Source: Limnanthes douglasii subsp. nivea
Lineage: Eukaryota > Streptophyta > Magnoliopsida > Brassicales > Limnanthaceae
Assembly: GCA_036936605.1 (NCBI GenBank)
Contig: JAUPFV010000001.1
Location: 250,106,925-250,170,924, forward strand
DNA: 64,000 nt
Direction: 5' to 3'
Positions 46,813 through 59,016 of the stretch are shown piece after piece (the first letter of the stretch is position 1; the number at the start of each line of letters is the position of its first letter). The notes under the pieces are model-generated. The model was not told the DNA's origin and did no database searches. It was given only the letters and a program-made list of their open reading frames with translations. A program made the position numbers and the translations under genes.

Positions 46813-47527
46813 TAAGCATGGGTATTTTAACCAGAACCAAATTGAACCGAAGATGATTTGGTTCCTTCGTAATACCCTAATGCTTTCAGTTTTAATTACC
46901 AATGGTTCTCGATTCGGAACCGAACTGAACTGAAGAATCGTGGGTACCCCCTTAGGAACCGCACCCATGTATTAACCTTAAATTTAATATTATTTGAAAA
47001 TATATTTTTCTTTCTAAAAGTTAGATTCCTATAAATCTGTCTTTTATCATTGATCTCTAATTATATTCTCTCTAATAAATGATAACATAGTTAACTCAAA
47101 ATAGCGACATATTTACAAATAATTATGCGTCTATATAAAATGATGAAATATAAACCTTTATATAATCTGATAAACTTGATATCATCTCTCATTTTTCTTT
47201 ATATTATTAACATTATTCATTAATATATTAATTTTGGATCTTTCTTATATTTAGTATTTATTTTTCTTAAAATCTAACACAACTTTATAATTCTGATTTG
47301 TAAAATGAGTTTTATATCTACTCATATTGTAAATTATTTAAAGTTCTAAAAATATCTAATTGGAACCGATTTAAATACTCATACCAAACTTAACCAAAGA
47401 GAACCGAACCCAACCCAACCGAATTATATTCGGCTGTTAAATGGATACTAGTTTTAAAGAACCAAAAGAACCTAGAACCGGAAGAACCAAACTGAACCAA
47501 ACTAAAGAGTCGAACGCCCATACCTAA
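46813..47527. mobile_element. Probable non-autonomous hAT-like element inside the LINE
   Basis: The 715-bp block interrupts the LINE RT between matching parts. Ends are imperfect inverted repeats: taagcatgggtattttaacc on the left, and taggtatgggcgttcgac as the complement of the right. Both ends are rich in aaccgaacc words, as in many plant hAT-type MITEs. I could not find a clean 8-bp target duplication, so the exact ends and class are uncertain. Confidence 0.45.
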
Positions 47528-47529
47528 CA

Positions 47530-47960
47530 TAACATTTGTTCTTGTATTGCAGATGAATGTTGTTGATGAAGAGATTTTGAATACCTCTTAAGAGGTATTC
47601 TTCAGCAATGATAAATAGGCTGGGTAAAAGAGGGTCACCCTATCTAATACCATTGATGGAAGGAAATAATACATAAGAAGATCCATTAATGATAATGAAG
47701 TAATTAATATGTTCAATGACTCTTTTGATAAGGTTGATGAATGAATTATTGAAACCAAACGCTTTAAGAATAGAATATAAGAATTTGAATGAAAGCTTGT
47801 CAAAAGCCTTGGCAATATAAAGGTTTAATATCACATTGTTACCTTTGGTTTTAAGATTAAGATAATGAGTTAAATGTTGAGTAATCAGGATGTTATCATG
47901 CACGATTTTGAAATCCACCAATCCACCTTGAACATGAGAGATGATCTGAGATAAAATTTT
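47530..47960 (-). pseudogene. LINE reverse transcriptase, first part
   Basis: Frame 47921-47640 reads IVHDNILITQHLTHYL, NVILNLYIAKAFDKLSFKFL (family KLDIAKAFDxVxWxFL; catalytic Asp changed to Tyr), FIIINGSSYVLFPSINGIR, then GDPLLPSLF-like in the next frame. The frame continues to the edge of the inserted block at 47527. Confidence 0.7.
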
Positions 47961-48732
47961 AGATAATCCGTTATCTATAACCTTGGACAGTAGTATTCTG
48001 TTGAATATTGTATGGAGGCTTATGGGTCAGTAATCAAACAAAGTTTTAGGATTATTATTATTTGCTATAAAGCATATTACAATGGAAAAAAATGCCATTA
48101 GGGGAATTAGTATCATTAAAATATGCATAAATAGTAGCACAAAGATAACTTTGAATGTTATACCAACAACTGTGCAAGAATCCAGAACTGAATCCATCAA
48201 CTCTAGAGACAATATTTAAGTTTAGGGTTTTTAATGACATAATGGATTTCATCATTGGATGAAGTAAAAGTAGAAAGTTGTTATCATATTCTGTGATGAG
48301 GTTTGTTGTTATGTCATTAATGTTATCAATATTAGAAAGAATATTCTTGTTGTTTAATATTGATTTGTAGAAATGAACAACGTAGTTATTAACAAGAGTG
48401 ATATCTTATGTCCAATATTCATTAATGTATATACCATGAATTATATTTATTTATTTGTCTTTTTTCACATAATTATGACACGATTTAGTAATTTTATCTC
48501 CATCATTGATCCAGAGAGTGACACTCTTTTGTTTCCAAAAAGATTTCTCTTCCTCTAACATATTTAAATGTTTAGTTCTTGACATATTAAGGTTTATTAT
48601 GTTAACTGAATTGTTTTATTGTTCAAGATAATATTCAACAAATTTGATGAATTTCTCTGCTTTGGAAATATTGTCAAAAATATTACCACAGACAGTCTTG
48701 TTCTAGGTTTTAAGTCTCAATTTAAGTGTTTT

Positions 48733-49527
48733 TTATATGAACCAGAGAATAGATATGGGGTCACCATTTGTGTTTTCTTTCGAATTTTGTTCAACAGTGT
48801 TAAGAAAATCAGTGCGGAGGCACCATATATTTTGAAATTTGAAAGGAGCTTTTGGATTGTTTGATAAAGAGGAAAACAATATGCAAATGGATGAGCGATT
48901 TGAGCCTGTTTTGGCTAGATGACTCATTTTGGTGATATAAAAAATATCTCTCATGATAGAATTGTATAATGCGCTGTCAAGACGCTTCCACTTGTGATCG
49001 TTGGACCAAGAGTATGAGGATCTTGTATAACTAGGATCCTCAAGGTTACAGTCAATGATCATGTTATTGAAATCATCCATTTCTCTTAAGTTAATAATGG
49101 AATAATAAAGATGTTCTAAAACATTGGTAATTTCATTGAAACCTCCTAATACCAACCATGGTTGAGTAGTATAAGAGATATCCCTTAAATGATCCCAAAG
49201 CGCAATTCTTTGGAATCTAATACAGTTGGCATAAATATTGTTAACTAGAACTTCAACATTTGTTGAAGTGTAGTTAACCATCATATGGAGGGCCTGATCA
49301 TGGTTAGAAATAATTCGAATTGTGAGATTGTCTTTGCTAAAAATCCAAATTTTATTATTGATGTTGTCAAAGACTGAAGTAAAAGCTAGTTTCTTTGCAA
49401 TTTTGTCCAAATTCGATATTAAAATCACAGGCTCTTGAAGAACAATTAAATCAATATGATTTGACTTGAATATAGATTTAATTCTTCTACAGGTTTCTTT
49501 GTTGTCAACCCCCCCCCCCCCCAACAT
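48733..49527 (-). pseudogene. LINE endonuclease domain (EEP family)
   Basis: An open frame of 264 residues. Motifs: DLIVLQEPVI (catalytic Glu), YANCIRFQRIALWDHLRD, WLVLGGFNEITNVLEH (family has GDFNE, so the Asp is lost), SYSWSNDHKWKRLDSALYN, and APFKFQNIW. The usual WNxRGL start is replaced by a glycine run encoded by a C/G homopolymer (49509-49522). This domain nicks DNA to prime LINE insertion; the missing Asp makes activity unlikely. Confidence 0.7.
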
Positions 49528-50149
49528 TCCAATTGGGGATGTTTAAAATCATTTTGATGATTAATTAGAGGATCTCTATAATCCTTTAATGTATTGGTTT
49601 TGTTGATGCAAGAACTTTTAGTACCTTTTGTTTTAGGTTTTGGGAGGGTTTTACCTAATTTTTTGGTGACTTCAAGTCTGGTAGATACCATTTTCAGAGT
49701 AGACGAAGTTGGTAAGCTACCAGTTTGGAGAGGATCAGATTTCATATTTATATTATCAAAATCTTTTAGGGAATTAAAATAAATTGCTAAGTTTTACTAT
49801 ATTAATGACTTCATTAATATCATTTTCAATTATTTCAATGGTTTTAGTTGTCTGATTTTTTTCTATTTAAAACCTTTTTTGTTTTTTTTTCTTCAAAAGT
49901 ATTGTTGTTATTGTTAGGATTAATAGTTTGTTGAACAGATTGTTGATGATTGATATTGTCATCACTATAGTTAGTATTGACAGCATCAATACTTAACTTT
50001 GTTATTACATTGATCCTTAGTTGTTTGGGAATTATAATTTTGTTGAGAAGTGTCGACAACAACAGATTTAGTCTTTTAGATCCATCTTCTTTAAGAAGGA
50101 AGATGGGGTTTGTAGGATGGATAGTTTAGGTTGATTACTGGATTTTTAG

Positions 50150-50980
50150 TATTTTTTAGAGTTTTTTTTGCAAAGGTTCTTTCTATAACCTAAATGTTTA
50201 CATTCATGTCAATAGGAAGAGATACCACCATGTGTGATACTTTGGCAAAAGCCATCATGTTCTCAAAACTTACCTAGATGTTTTAGGAGATGGGAGCAGA
50301 CACATCAAGAACAACCCAAGCTTTAACACGGTTAAAATTGGCTTGATTTTTTTTATAAAGGATCTATGTTTCTAAAGGTAAACCAATTGTGTTTGTAGTA
50401 GGGTTGATGAAATTAGGGTTATAGAGATAGTCAAGGATTCTTAGAAAAGTAATCCAAACTGGAGTCATAGGAGATTCCAGTTGTGGTTAAATACGAGGGA
50501 CCAGTTTAAAATTCTAAAGCTACATTGACCTACACTCCACAACGTTCCTTTTCTAGAATTTTTCAACATCATTATTGTTTTCAAATTCAACGAATATTTG
50601 TCTGTTATTGTATATAGATATATTATAGATACTATTGAAATTAAAGGAACCAAGAAAAGCTTTAAAATCATTAAAATTTGGTTTACCAAAACTAAACTTG
50701 GTAATGAGAGTTATTTTAGCAAAAGAATAAGGAAGTTCTTATCTGTTTTTTGGAATTTCACTGCTGTGAATGATTCATGCTCCTTGTATATGACGTATGA
50801 TTTGGTTTGGAATTTAGAGGGGTTTGAGGTTTTTACTACTACGAGGTCTTCATTTCTTGAAACTTCATGTTCGAATATTGGATTGCTCACCAGAAACGGG
50901 ATTTTCGATTCACCATTCTTGTTTCTAAGTCTCTTTGGTAAAGGAGAGAAATATTTGTTTTTTAAAACTTGAAAAGATCT
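50150..50980 (-). pseudogene. LINE ORF1 (DUF4283-like region and former zinc knuckle)
   Basis: Minus-strand pieces: FNDFKAFLGSFNFNSIYN and IFVEFENNNDVEKF (50660-50520), then ESPMTPVWITFLRILDYLYN (about 50470), KAWVVLDVSAPIS (about 50330), and SSYRHECKHLGYRKN (about 50200), the expected order of LINE ORF1. Stops interrupt it. ORF1 proteins bind the element RNA. Confidence 0.55.
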
Positions 50981-52151
50981 TGATTATATTTTTTTCAATA
51001 GTTGTTTGGATTTCTAAGAAAGATTTAAATCTTATGAGAGATTCGAGTCAATCTCGAGGTAAAATTGTATTCGAGAGGTCTCTATTCTTTGTCTTGACTG
51101 TGAGAGATCCTGTTATTTAAAAAAAATCTTAAATTTTCAATTTCTTGACTGAGATTCTCAAATTTATGATATCTTCTAATTTGTTTATACTCGCTTTAAA
51201 TAGAAATGAAATAAGCTTGTTATTTTCGAACCAAAGAACCATCTCGACGCGGGACATAAATACGAGTCGATTTAGGAAAAATACTATTACGATTTCCAGG
51301 GTATTTGAATTTCTAGAGAGAAAAGTCATCCCCTATTCAAATTTTATTTTAACAGATGACACGCACCTGTTATGATTGTGTATAATTTCTTAAATTATTA
51401 TTTATATATAATAACTAAATTGAACTCATGGGGTATTCTTTCTACATAGTTTAAAAATAATTTGGTTTAAAGTAAAATTAAGTAATTTAAAGCATGTTTG
51501 GTTTAAAGTAAATTAAGTAATTTAAAACATGAACAAACATGCTGTAATTATATATTAATTTATATAAAGTAATATTTAAATTTAATTTAATTTGTTAACC
51601 TGTCCAATTGGAACCAAATCTAAGACGTAGACATGGATAAAATAGCCCTAGCATATCGCTTCACATAGTATGTTTCTTTGTCTCTCTTGAGGTGTTAAAT
51701 AAGATTTGATTTAGCCATGAAATAGAGAACAGAACCAATAATAATATGTATTTTAAACCCATCTATAACAAAGATGAACTATTATTTATTTATTTTTCTA
51801 TAACATTCGTATATTTTTTATTGGGTTGTTTGATTATTTTAATTCGGTTTTAAAACTATGTCATACAGGTTTTATTGCTCGCCTAATCGTATTTCAAATT
51901 TACACATTTCATTATCCCATGAGTCACAAACGTAAAAACCGATATTTATATTATTTTTATAAATGTTAGTGATTTTTTTCAGAAATTTTAATTGGTTAAT
52001 AAATTTGGTATAAAATATATTAATTTTAAATTATTAATGGTTAATAATTCTCGATTTTGTATTATCATAATTCTAATTTAAAATATATCAAAATAATTAA
52101 TAATATTAAAATATATTTTTAATATTTAACTTCATGTTTAGAAAATTTATT
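50981..52151. other. AT-rich DNA, no gene recognised
   Basis: Short frames at 50981-51375 show no family motif. 51400-51600 repeats phrases such as tttggtttaaagtaaa(tt)aagtaatttaaa twice. Nothing else seen. Confidence 0.4.
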
Positions 52152-53683
52152 TAGAGATGACAACTCAACCAGAAATAATTGATATCCGAACAGAAGAGAT
52201 CTGTTATGGTGATTATGAAAAAACGCATGAGTTATGGTTTTTATGTTTATTACTTTGGATTCGCTTTGGGTTTTGGAGTTTGGATATTTTAACACCGGTA
52301 CCCACTCTAAAAAATAATAAAATAATTTTATTTTTTAAATGTAAAATATTTTCAATGAAAAATGATAGGATTATATAATATATATTTCGTTTGGAATATA
52401 GTAAAGGAGACTTTCATATAATATCTATCTTAGTTCAAAATCAACTTTTGATACCAAACAAGATCATTATTGAAATTTGGTACCAAGCTCCTTCTAAAAT
52501 ATTATAATACCACTTATTTGTAATATTATCTTATAACTTTTTTAAAAAATAAGCTTTCTTTTTTTTATTTCCTTTTTTGTAAAGGTTCTATATTTTAATT
52601 TATAGTTAAAAAATAAAACTGAAACCACCCTTGTATTTATATTAACGAGACGAATCAAACAAGTGGTCTATAGGATATGTTTAGGAAAAAAATTAAAATT
52701 GTTAAAAACATTACCTTAATAAAGCTGCTAATTAATAGTTTTAATTCTTTTAATAGGCAGTTTTAATTCTTTTAATACTGATAATTAGCAGTTTTAAATC
52801 TTTTAATACTTCTTTTAATACCTAAAATCAGCAGTATTAAAAAAATCTAATCTCATTAAAAGATCTTATTTTAAATATCTCATTAACAAAAAAGATACAT
52901 TTATATCTAATATTTTTCTTTAGTTTGAATTCCTAAAAAAATTCTATCACTTTCTTTTTAATTATGCAAGTTTAAAACTACACTGATCCTTTTCACATCC
53001 CTTTAAAGTTCAGACCAAAGTGAGCTCGCCATGAACAAGAACTTTACCAGAACGAGTACAATATTAGCTTCAAATTGACGACTTGCATCGAATCAAATGA
53101 ATACCCAAAATTTGAGATTAAACGGCGTAAAAAAATGGTTTCTCCATTTCCGAAAAATACTAAACGAGCGATAGAAAAAGAGTACCTTGGCAGCAGTGTT
53201 ATCAGATTTTTGTTTATATAATATTTTTGTTTATCATTATAATATATCTTTCAAAAAATTATTCTCATTTTTTATTATAATATATATCTCTGATTATATA
53301 ATATTTATATTGAGCGATTTTTTTAATTATTAAATAATAAAATATAGTTTTCTAAAAAAATTATAATTTAATTACAAATATATTATTATAATAATATTTT
53401 TTTTATATAATGAAAGTTTAATATTTAATTACATATCAATTATTCTAACCATATTTTAACTCGGGTTTGGTTTAGATTTTTGGGTTTTGGATTTGTTTCA
53501 AATATTAACAACGGTTATGATGGATAGCTCGTGGGTATCTGCGTGGATAACCTGAACCCGTAGGTTCGGATTTTCGTATGAAAAATAAATACTCGTTAGG
53601 TTTTCGTATGGAAAAATAAATACTCGTCAGATGGAGAGGCAGGAACGGATATCGGGTATAGATCTCTCCCGTTGCTATCCCTA
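52152..53683. mobile_element. Probable non-autonomous hAT-like element
   Basis: Left end TAGAGATGACAAC and complement of right end TAGGGATAGCAAC both resemble TAGGGATGGCAACGGG, a common hAT terminus. Subterminal DNA on both sides is rich in GGGTTTTGGA / CCGGTACCC words (52250-52310; 53455-53670). The inside is AT-rich and codes for nothing recognisable. Candidate 8-bp flanks (aatttatt and atactatt) agree at 5 positions only. Confidence 0.4.
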
Positions 53684-54349
53684 ATACTATTTGACATTAA
53701 TACAAGTTTTAATTTTTTTACAATATTTTAATTTTATATAAATATTTTAAAATAATAATTGGTAATTAATCTATTTTCATACATTAATTCAAAAACTTAT
53801 CCATTTATATAAACATTTAAGAGGCTTAGTCAAATATATAATTATTCGTAAATCCGAGTAATTATAAATATACAAGACATAATTCTATTCAAGACATAAT
53901 CACTTAATATCGCTTAGATATTTATTATTAAGAGACAAGACGAATAAACAAGGTTGAACAATATAAATAAAATATCGTATTTTTACTCTCAATTATTTAT
54001 TTACCTAAATTTCTTCACTTAACTATAAGTTTAATTTCTGCTTCGGCCAAGCCTGGCCACATGAAAATATCGACATTAATTGTCGTATTTTTATAGGAAT
54101 TGAAGTGCTTTTGCACTTCATAATCGATTTTATTTTAAAAACCAACTAGTTCATGTCCAATTCAAACGAAATGATCAATTAGTATGTGGACGAGCATATA
54201 AATGGACAACCAAAGGCTCCGACGAATAAAAAACCTTACATTACCTCATATTAAAATCGAGCATACGACTCAACATTAAAAGAAACAAACTAATATTTTT
54301 GTTCACAAATTGTAAGTATAACTCCCTAAAGTTAAATAGGCAAAAGAAA
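53684..54349. other. AT-rich spacer before copia 2
   Basis: No gene seen. 54282-54330 (agaaacaaactaata...attgtaagtataactcc) recurs in similar form at 59044-59093, just beyond the other end of the copia element. Confidence 0.45.
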
Positions 54350-57300
54350 CAATTAAAAATATAAGGCTCAATCTCATTAGCCGTTTATTATATCTATAAA
54401 TAAAATCTTATACATCGTGTAATGTAATTGATACTTTCTAAATAATAAAAAACCCTAACCATTATCTCTCTTTTATTAATATTTAACATGGTATTAAAGC
54501 GTGGAGTAATCTGATCGGGGAAGCGTAGCAATTCTATTTCGTAGATTTACCGGTACCGGTACGGAAATTGGTCGATCACAACCCCGATAGAGAAAATAAG
54601 TACTATCGTGAACGTATTAATTAGTAAAATTATCGTTAAAAAATACGACCACTTGCTGTTAATTAGTAAGATTACCCTTATATACGAGTATTATATGTTA
54701 TTCATGATCGATAAAATTGCTAACTTAAATTATTGGTAAAATTGCGATAGTGGTTGAAATTAAGGATTGAAAATATTTAGTAAAATAGCAATACTTGGTG
54801 AAAAGACGAGTAGTAAGCGTGTATTGCAGGTGAATTAATGGGGAATCAATTGGTAAAATTAAAATATTGAATTATTCGTAAAATTGTATTAATTAATTAG
54901 AGAAAATTAATTCGTGAAATTGCAAAATATTAATTGGTAAAATTCATTATAGATAATTAATTTGGATTTCGGTTTAGCATTTAAAAAAGTATGATTTTTT
55001 ATTTAGTTTGATTGTGATTTCAGTTTCATTTCACTTGAATTTTGGATTTCATTTTGCGTGGTTTCCAATTTGTTCTCTTGTTTTTCGATTGGATTTGTGT
55101 TGGAATTTTTTATCTGTTTTTTCGTGAGAATAGATATAATTTTCAGTTTTTGAATCTGTTGTTTGTAGTCTCAATCAGACAGTCCGATCGAAAGACAAAC
55201 GGTGTCCGCTTTTTCTGAATTTCAGAGAGCGTGTTCGACCCATACAATCCTTCAATCTAACCGACTCGATTATGATTCAGTGCTACAGTTCTGGACAAAT
55301 TACTACTGGAACAATGCAGCAGTTTTGTTGGTTCAACCGTGAATTTGATTATGGTTTTGGTTTTGGTTTTAGTTTTGATTTTGATTTTGATTTTCATTTT
55401 CATTTTGACTGGAAATTGGAAATTGGAAATTGGAGAATAGAAATTGGGTATTGGAAATAGGTTTAGTTTGGTATTTTGGTATTTGGATTTAGTTTGGTAT
55501 TTGGACATGGTTTTGGATTTGGACTTGGTTTGATTTTAGATTTGAGGTTTGATTTGATTTTTACGATTCAGATTTGGTATCTCTTGATTGTTTGATTTTG
55601 TTGGATTAGGAATTGTGGATCTTATTGTGAATATAATAAGAAAGATGATTTTCTACAGTCTACTAGTAACAAACTGAATAAGAAGAACTTTGTTATGTAT
55701 ACATCTGCATACCATTCAGGTATATCCTCGTCTTTCACTTCACGTATTGATTCACCATTGTGGATTTTGGATTCGGGTGCATCTTATCATATGTCACCTC
55801 ACATGTCGAACTTTATTTTGTTGTATCATATCTCACCCATATCTGTTTTGTCTACTAGTGCTATAACAATTTCAGTAGAAGGTATTGGATCTATTTATAC
55901 CCCTCATATATCGCTATCCAATGTTTATTACATTCCCACCCTTGCTTTGAATCTTGTTTCGGTTAGCCAATTGTGTAAATCTGGTTATTGTGTCTTGTTT
56001 TCTGATTCGGTTTATGCTATACAAATCAACAGACTCATAGAGTGATTGTGATATGTCGTAAAATAGGGGAACTCTATGTTTTAGAAAAACTCAAAGTAAT
56101 AGACATGGATGTCTATGGTGTTGATAGTGGAAAAACATACTTGATTGATATTGTGGCCTCCGGTGTTGATTTTTGTTCGTTTTGTTTAAATCCTTCATCC
56201 TCCGAGTTTTATCTTTGGCATTCTCGTATGGGACATATATTTGCATCGCACTAAAAACATTTAGTCTCTACAGGTGCTTTAGGACAGCTAAACAGTTATC
56301 ATATCTCGGATTGTAGTGGTTTTAAACTTGCTAAACAATTTCGGAAGCGTTTAATGAAAGCGTCATTTCTTCTATTGCTTCTTTTGATATTATTCATTCT
56401 GATGTCCGGGGTCCATTGTCTGTAACCAAAAAGGATGGTTCATCCTATTATGTTTCTTTTATCGACGATCATACTCGATGTACTTGGTTTTCCTTATGAA
56501 ATGGAGATTAAATTTTCTTTTAATTTATAGAGAATTTCGGGCACTTGTTAAGACTCAAAATTCTAATGTAATAAAATGATTCGATTGTGACTTATGGGGT
56601 GAATATACATCCAATGATTTTACTCAGTTAATTGCATCTGATGGTACCATGCATCAGTCTTCTTGCACTGACACCACTCAACAGAATGGTGTTGTAGAAA
56701 GAAAACACTGTCACCTTATTGAGACTGCTCGTTCTTTGCTTTTATCTACTGAGATTCCTACTATTTTTGGGAAAAGCAATTCATACTACTGTATATTTGA
56801 TCAATCAAATTCCCACTACTCATAATACAAGAATGTCTCATTTTCAGAAGTTATACAGAACACTTCCAGATTATCCTTTGTTTGGATGTACATTTTTTGT
56901 TTTTCGTCCTCATGTAGAACACAACAAATTGGACCCTAAATCCGTAATATGTGTTTTCTTTGGTTATGGTGTTAGACAGAAAGGTTATCGTTTTTTATCT
57001 CACTTGTCAGAAACTTTATGTCTCTCAACATGTTACATTTCTTGAGCATATCCCGTTTTATTCGATTCCAATACAATCACATTATATAACAAGTACCAAA
57101 CTTCAGATTATTGGTCATTTTGAAAATAATAACGACATACCCATTTATATACATGTGTCAGCTAATGAGAGATCGACTATAACTTATACTACTTCTGCTC
57201 TATCAAGGACTGATTCAGCTCATTCTTTTAGTGAACCAAAAGCCCCACCCTGTTGAAGATCTACTCGTACAAGTAAGTCTACCAAACTACCAAATTTTGG

Positions 57301-59016
57301 GTATTATTCTTACTCAGATTCTTTCGCATCTTTCTTAGCGAACATACGTAACTTATATGAACCTCAGTCTTTTAAAGAAGTTGTTTCTGATCCTTGTTGG
57401 CAAAACGCAATAGTCAAATAGCTTACCTTTTTTTCTTAGACTTATACATGGGATCTAGTTAAACCTCCATTCGATAAGCATATAACTGGATCTTGATGGG
57501 TTTCTAAAATTAAAACAAATTCTGATGGGTCTATCAAAAGCTATAAGCCTCGTTTTGTAGCAAAAGGGTATTCACATAAGTATGGTATGGATTATGATGA
57601 GACATTTTCCCCAGTGGCAAAAATGATGACAGTTTGTACTCTTATTGCGGTTGCATCCGTTCGCCAGTGGAAAATCTTCAAACTAGATGTCAAAAATACA
57701 TTTTTGAATGGTGATCTTCATGAGGAGGTTTACATGACTCATCTTCCAGTTGTGGCTCACCAACCAGGTAAAGTTTGTCGACTTAGAAAAGCTTTATATG
57801 GTCTCAGACAAGCTCCTTTTGTCTGGTTTGAAAAATTCTCTATAGTTATTACCTCACTTGGTTTCTTTGCTAGTAATCATAATTCAACCTTGTTTATCAG
57901 ATGTACAACTGCATGGAGAATTATTTTATCTCTATATGTAGATGATATGATCATAAAGGTGATGATATTGGTGGTATTCAGGCACTAAAACATGATTTGG
58001 CTTAGCATTTTACGATGAAATACTTGGGACTATTACGTTAATGTTTAAGTATTGAGGTGTCTCACTCTCCAGCATGTTACATTCTCTCTCAGATAAATAT
58101 ATAACTGATTTATTCGAGCGAGCACGGCTTTCTGATAACAGGATGGTATATAACCATCTTGAAACTAATGCTTGGTATTCGCCGATTGATGGTGTTCCTT
58201 TGTCAGACTTAACTCTATATTGAACTCTTGTAGGGAGCTTGGTCTATCTTACAATTACTCAACCAATATAGCTTATGATGTTCACATGTTTAATTAGTTT
58301 GTTACTTCTCCTATATCCGTCTATTAGGGAGCTGTTCTTCAAATATTGAGATATCTTCGTTGCATTCAGTTCCATAACATTTTATTTCCTTTGACCTGTT
58401 CAGTTGAAATGATTGCCTATAACGATGCTGATTGGGATAATGATCCTCATGACCGATAATCTACTAATTGTTTCTTTATTTTCTTTAGAGATTCATTAAT
58501 ATCATGGAAAAGTAAGAAACAAGATGTTGTCTCTAGATTGTCTACTGAAGCTGAGTCCCGTGCTATGGTCATCACCACATGTGAGATTGTTTGGTTACGA
58601 TGGCTTCTTACAGATATGAGGGTTAATATTCCCACTTCCTTACATTGTGATAACAAAAGCGCCATGCGGGTAGCAAAGAATTATGTTTTTCATGAGATGA
58701 CAAAGCACATTGAAATAAATTGTCACTTCACTCAGCATCATTTTCAGATTGACATCATCTCGCTTTCATATGTTCTATCAGCTTTACAGGTTGCTGATAT
58801 TTTCACGAAGGCTCAGTCAACAGCGCGGTTTTTCTTACAAACTCTCAATATTTATTTCTTGTTACATTATTAGTTTGAGGGAGGGAGTTAAAGATATAAG
58901 TTCCAAGCCCGTTAGCCCTTTAATATATCTATAAATAAAATCTTATGCACTATGTAATAGATACTTTCTAAATAATACAAAAACCCTAGTCGTTCTCTTT
59001 TCTCTCGTATTTAGTT
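54350..59016 (+). mobile_element. Ty1/copia element 2, same family as copia 1
   Basis: LTRs of about 139 bp (54350-54488) and 131 bp (58886-59016). The primer site TGGTATTAAAGCG starts at 54489, directly after TTTAACA. The tract GAGGGAGGGAG precedes the 3' LTR. LTRs and pol clearly match copia 1 at 32544-37818, which is in the opposite direction. The 1.1-kb leader (54489-55620) has no gag; it contains a run of GATTTT/CATTTT words at 55350-55420. No short target duplication is visible. Confidence 0.85.
55620..58870 (+). pseudogene. Copia 2 pol, frames broken
   Basis: Protease: WILDSGASYHMSPHMSNF (55765). Pre-integrase: GELYVLEKLKVIDMDVYGVD and SEFYLWHSRMGHIFAS (56060-56250). The integrase is heavily broken (56300-57050), ending FGYGVRQKGY. 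RT: MDYDETFSPVAKMMTVCTL, KIFKLDVKNTFLNGDLHEEV (57680), KALYGLRQAPFVWFEKF and LYVDDMI (57940). RNase H: AYNDADWDNDPHD and STEAESRAMVITTCEIVWLR, then HCDNKSAM and VADIFTKA. RT motifs are better preserved than in copia 1. Several stops and frame shifts. Confidence 0.85.

Larger units (their letters stand above)
45540..50980 (-). mobile_element. L1-type LINE, decayed, with an inserted element
   Basis: Minus-strand order: ORF1 with DUF4283-like region and zinc knuckle (50980-50150), linker (49845-50062), endonuclease (49527-48733), RT (about 47921-47560 and 46812-46342), then zf-RVT (about 45760-45550). The RT is split by a foreign 715-bp block at 46813-47527. All parts carry stops or frame changes. 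The 3' end has no clear poly(A) and abuts the gypsy gag remnant. Confidence 0.75.

Noticed and set aside
50598..50972. A 124-codon plus-strand open frame
   Set aside because: The minus strand encodes LINE ORF1 with matching family motifs. The plus frame has no family resemblance.
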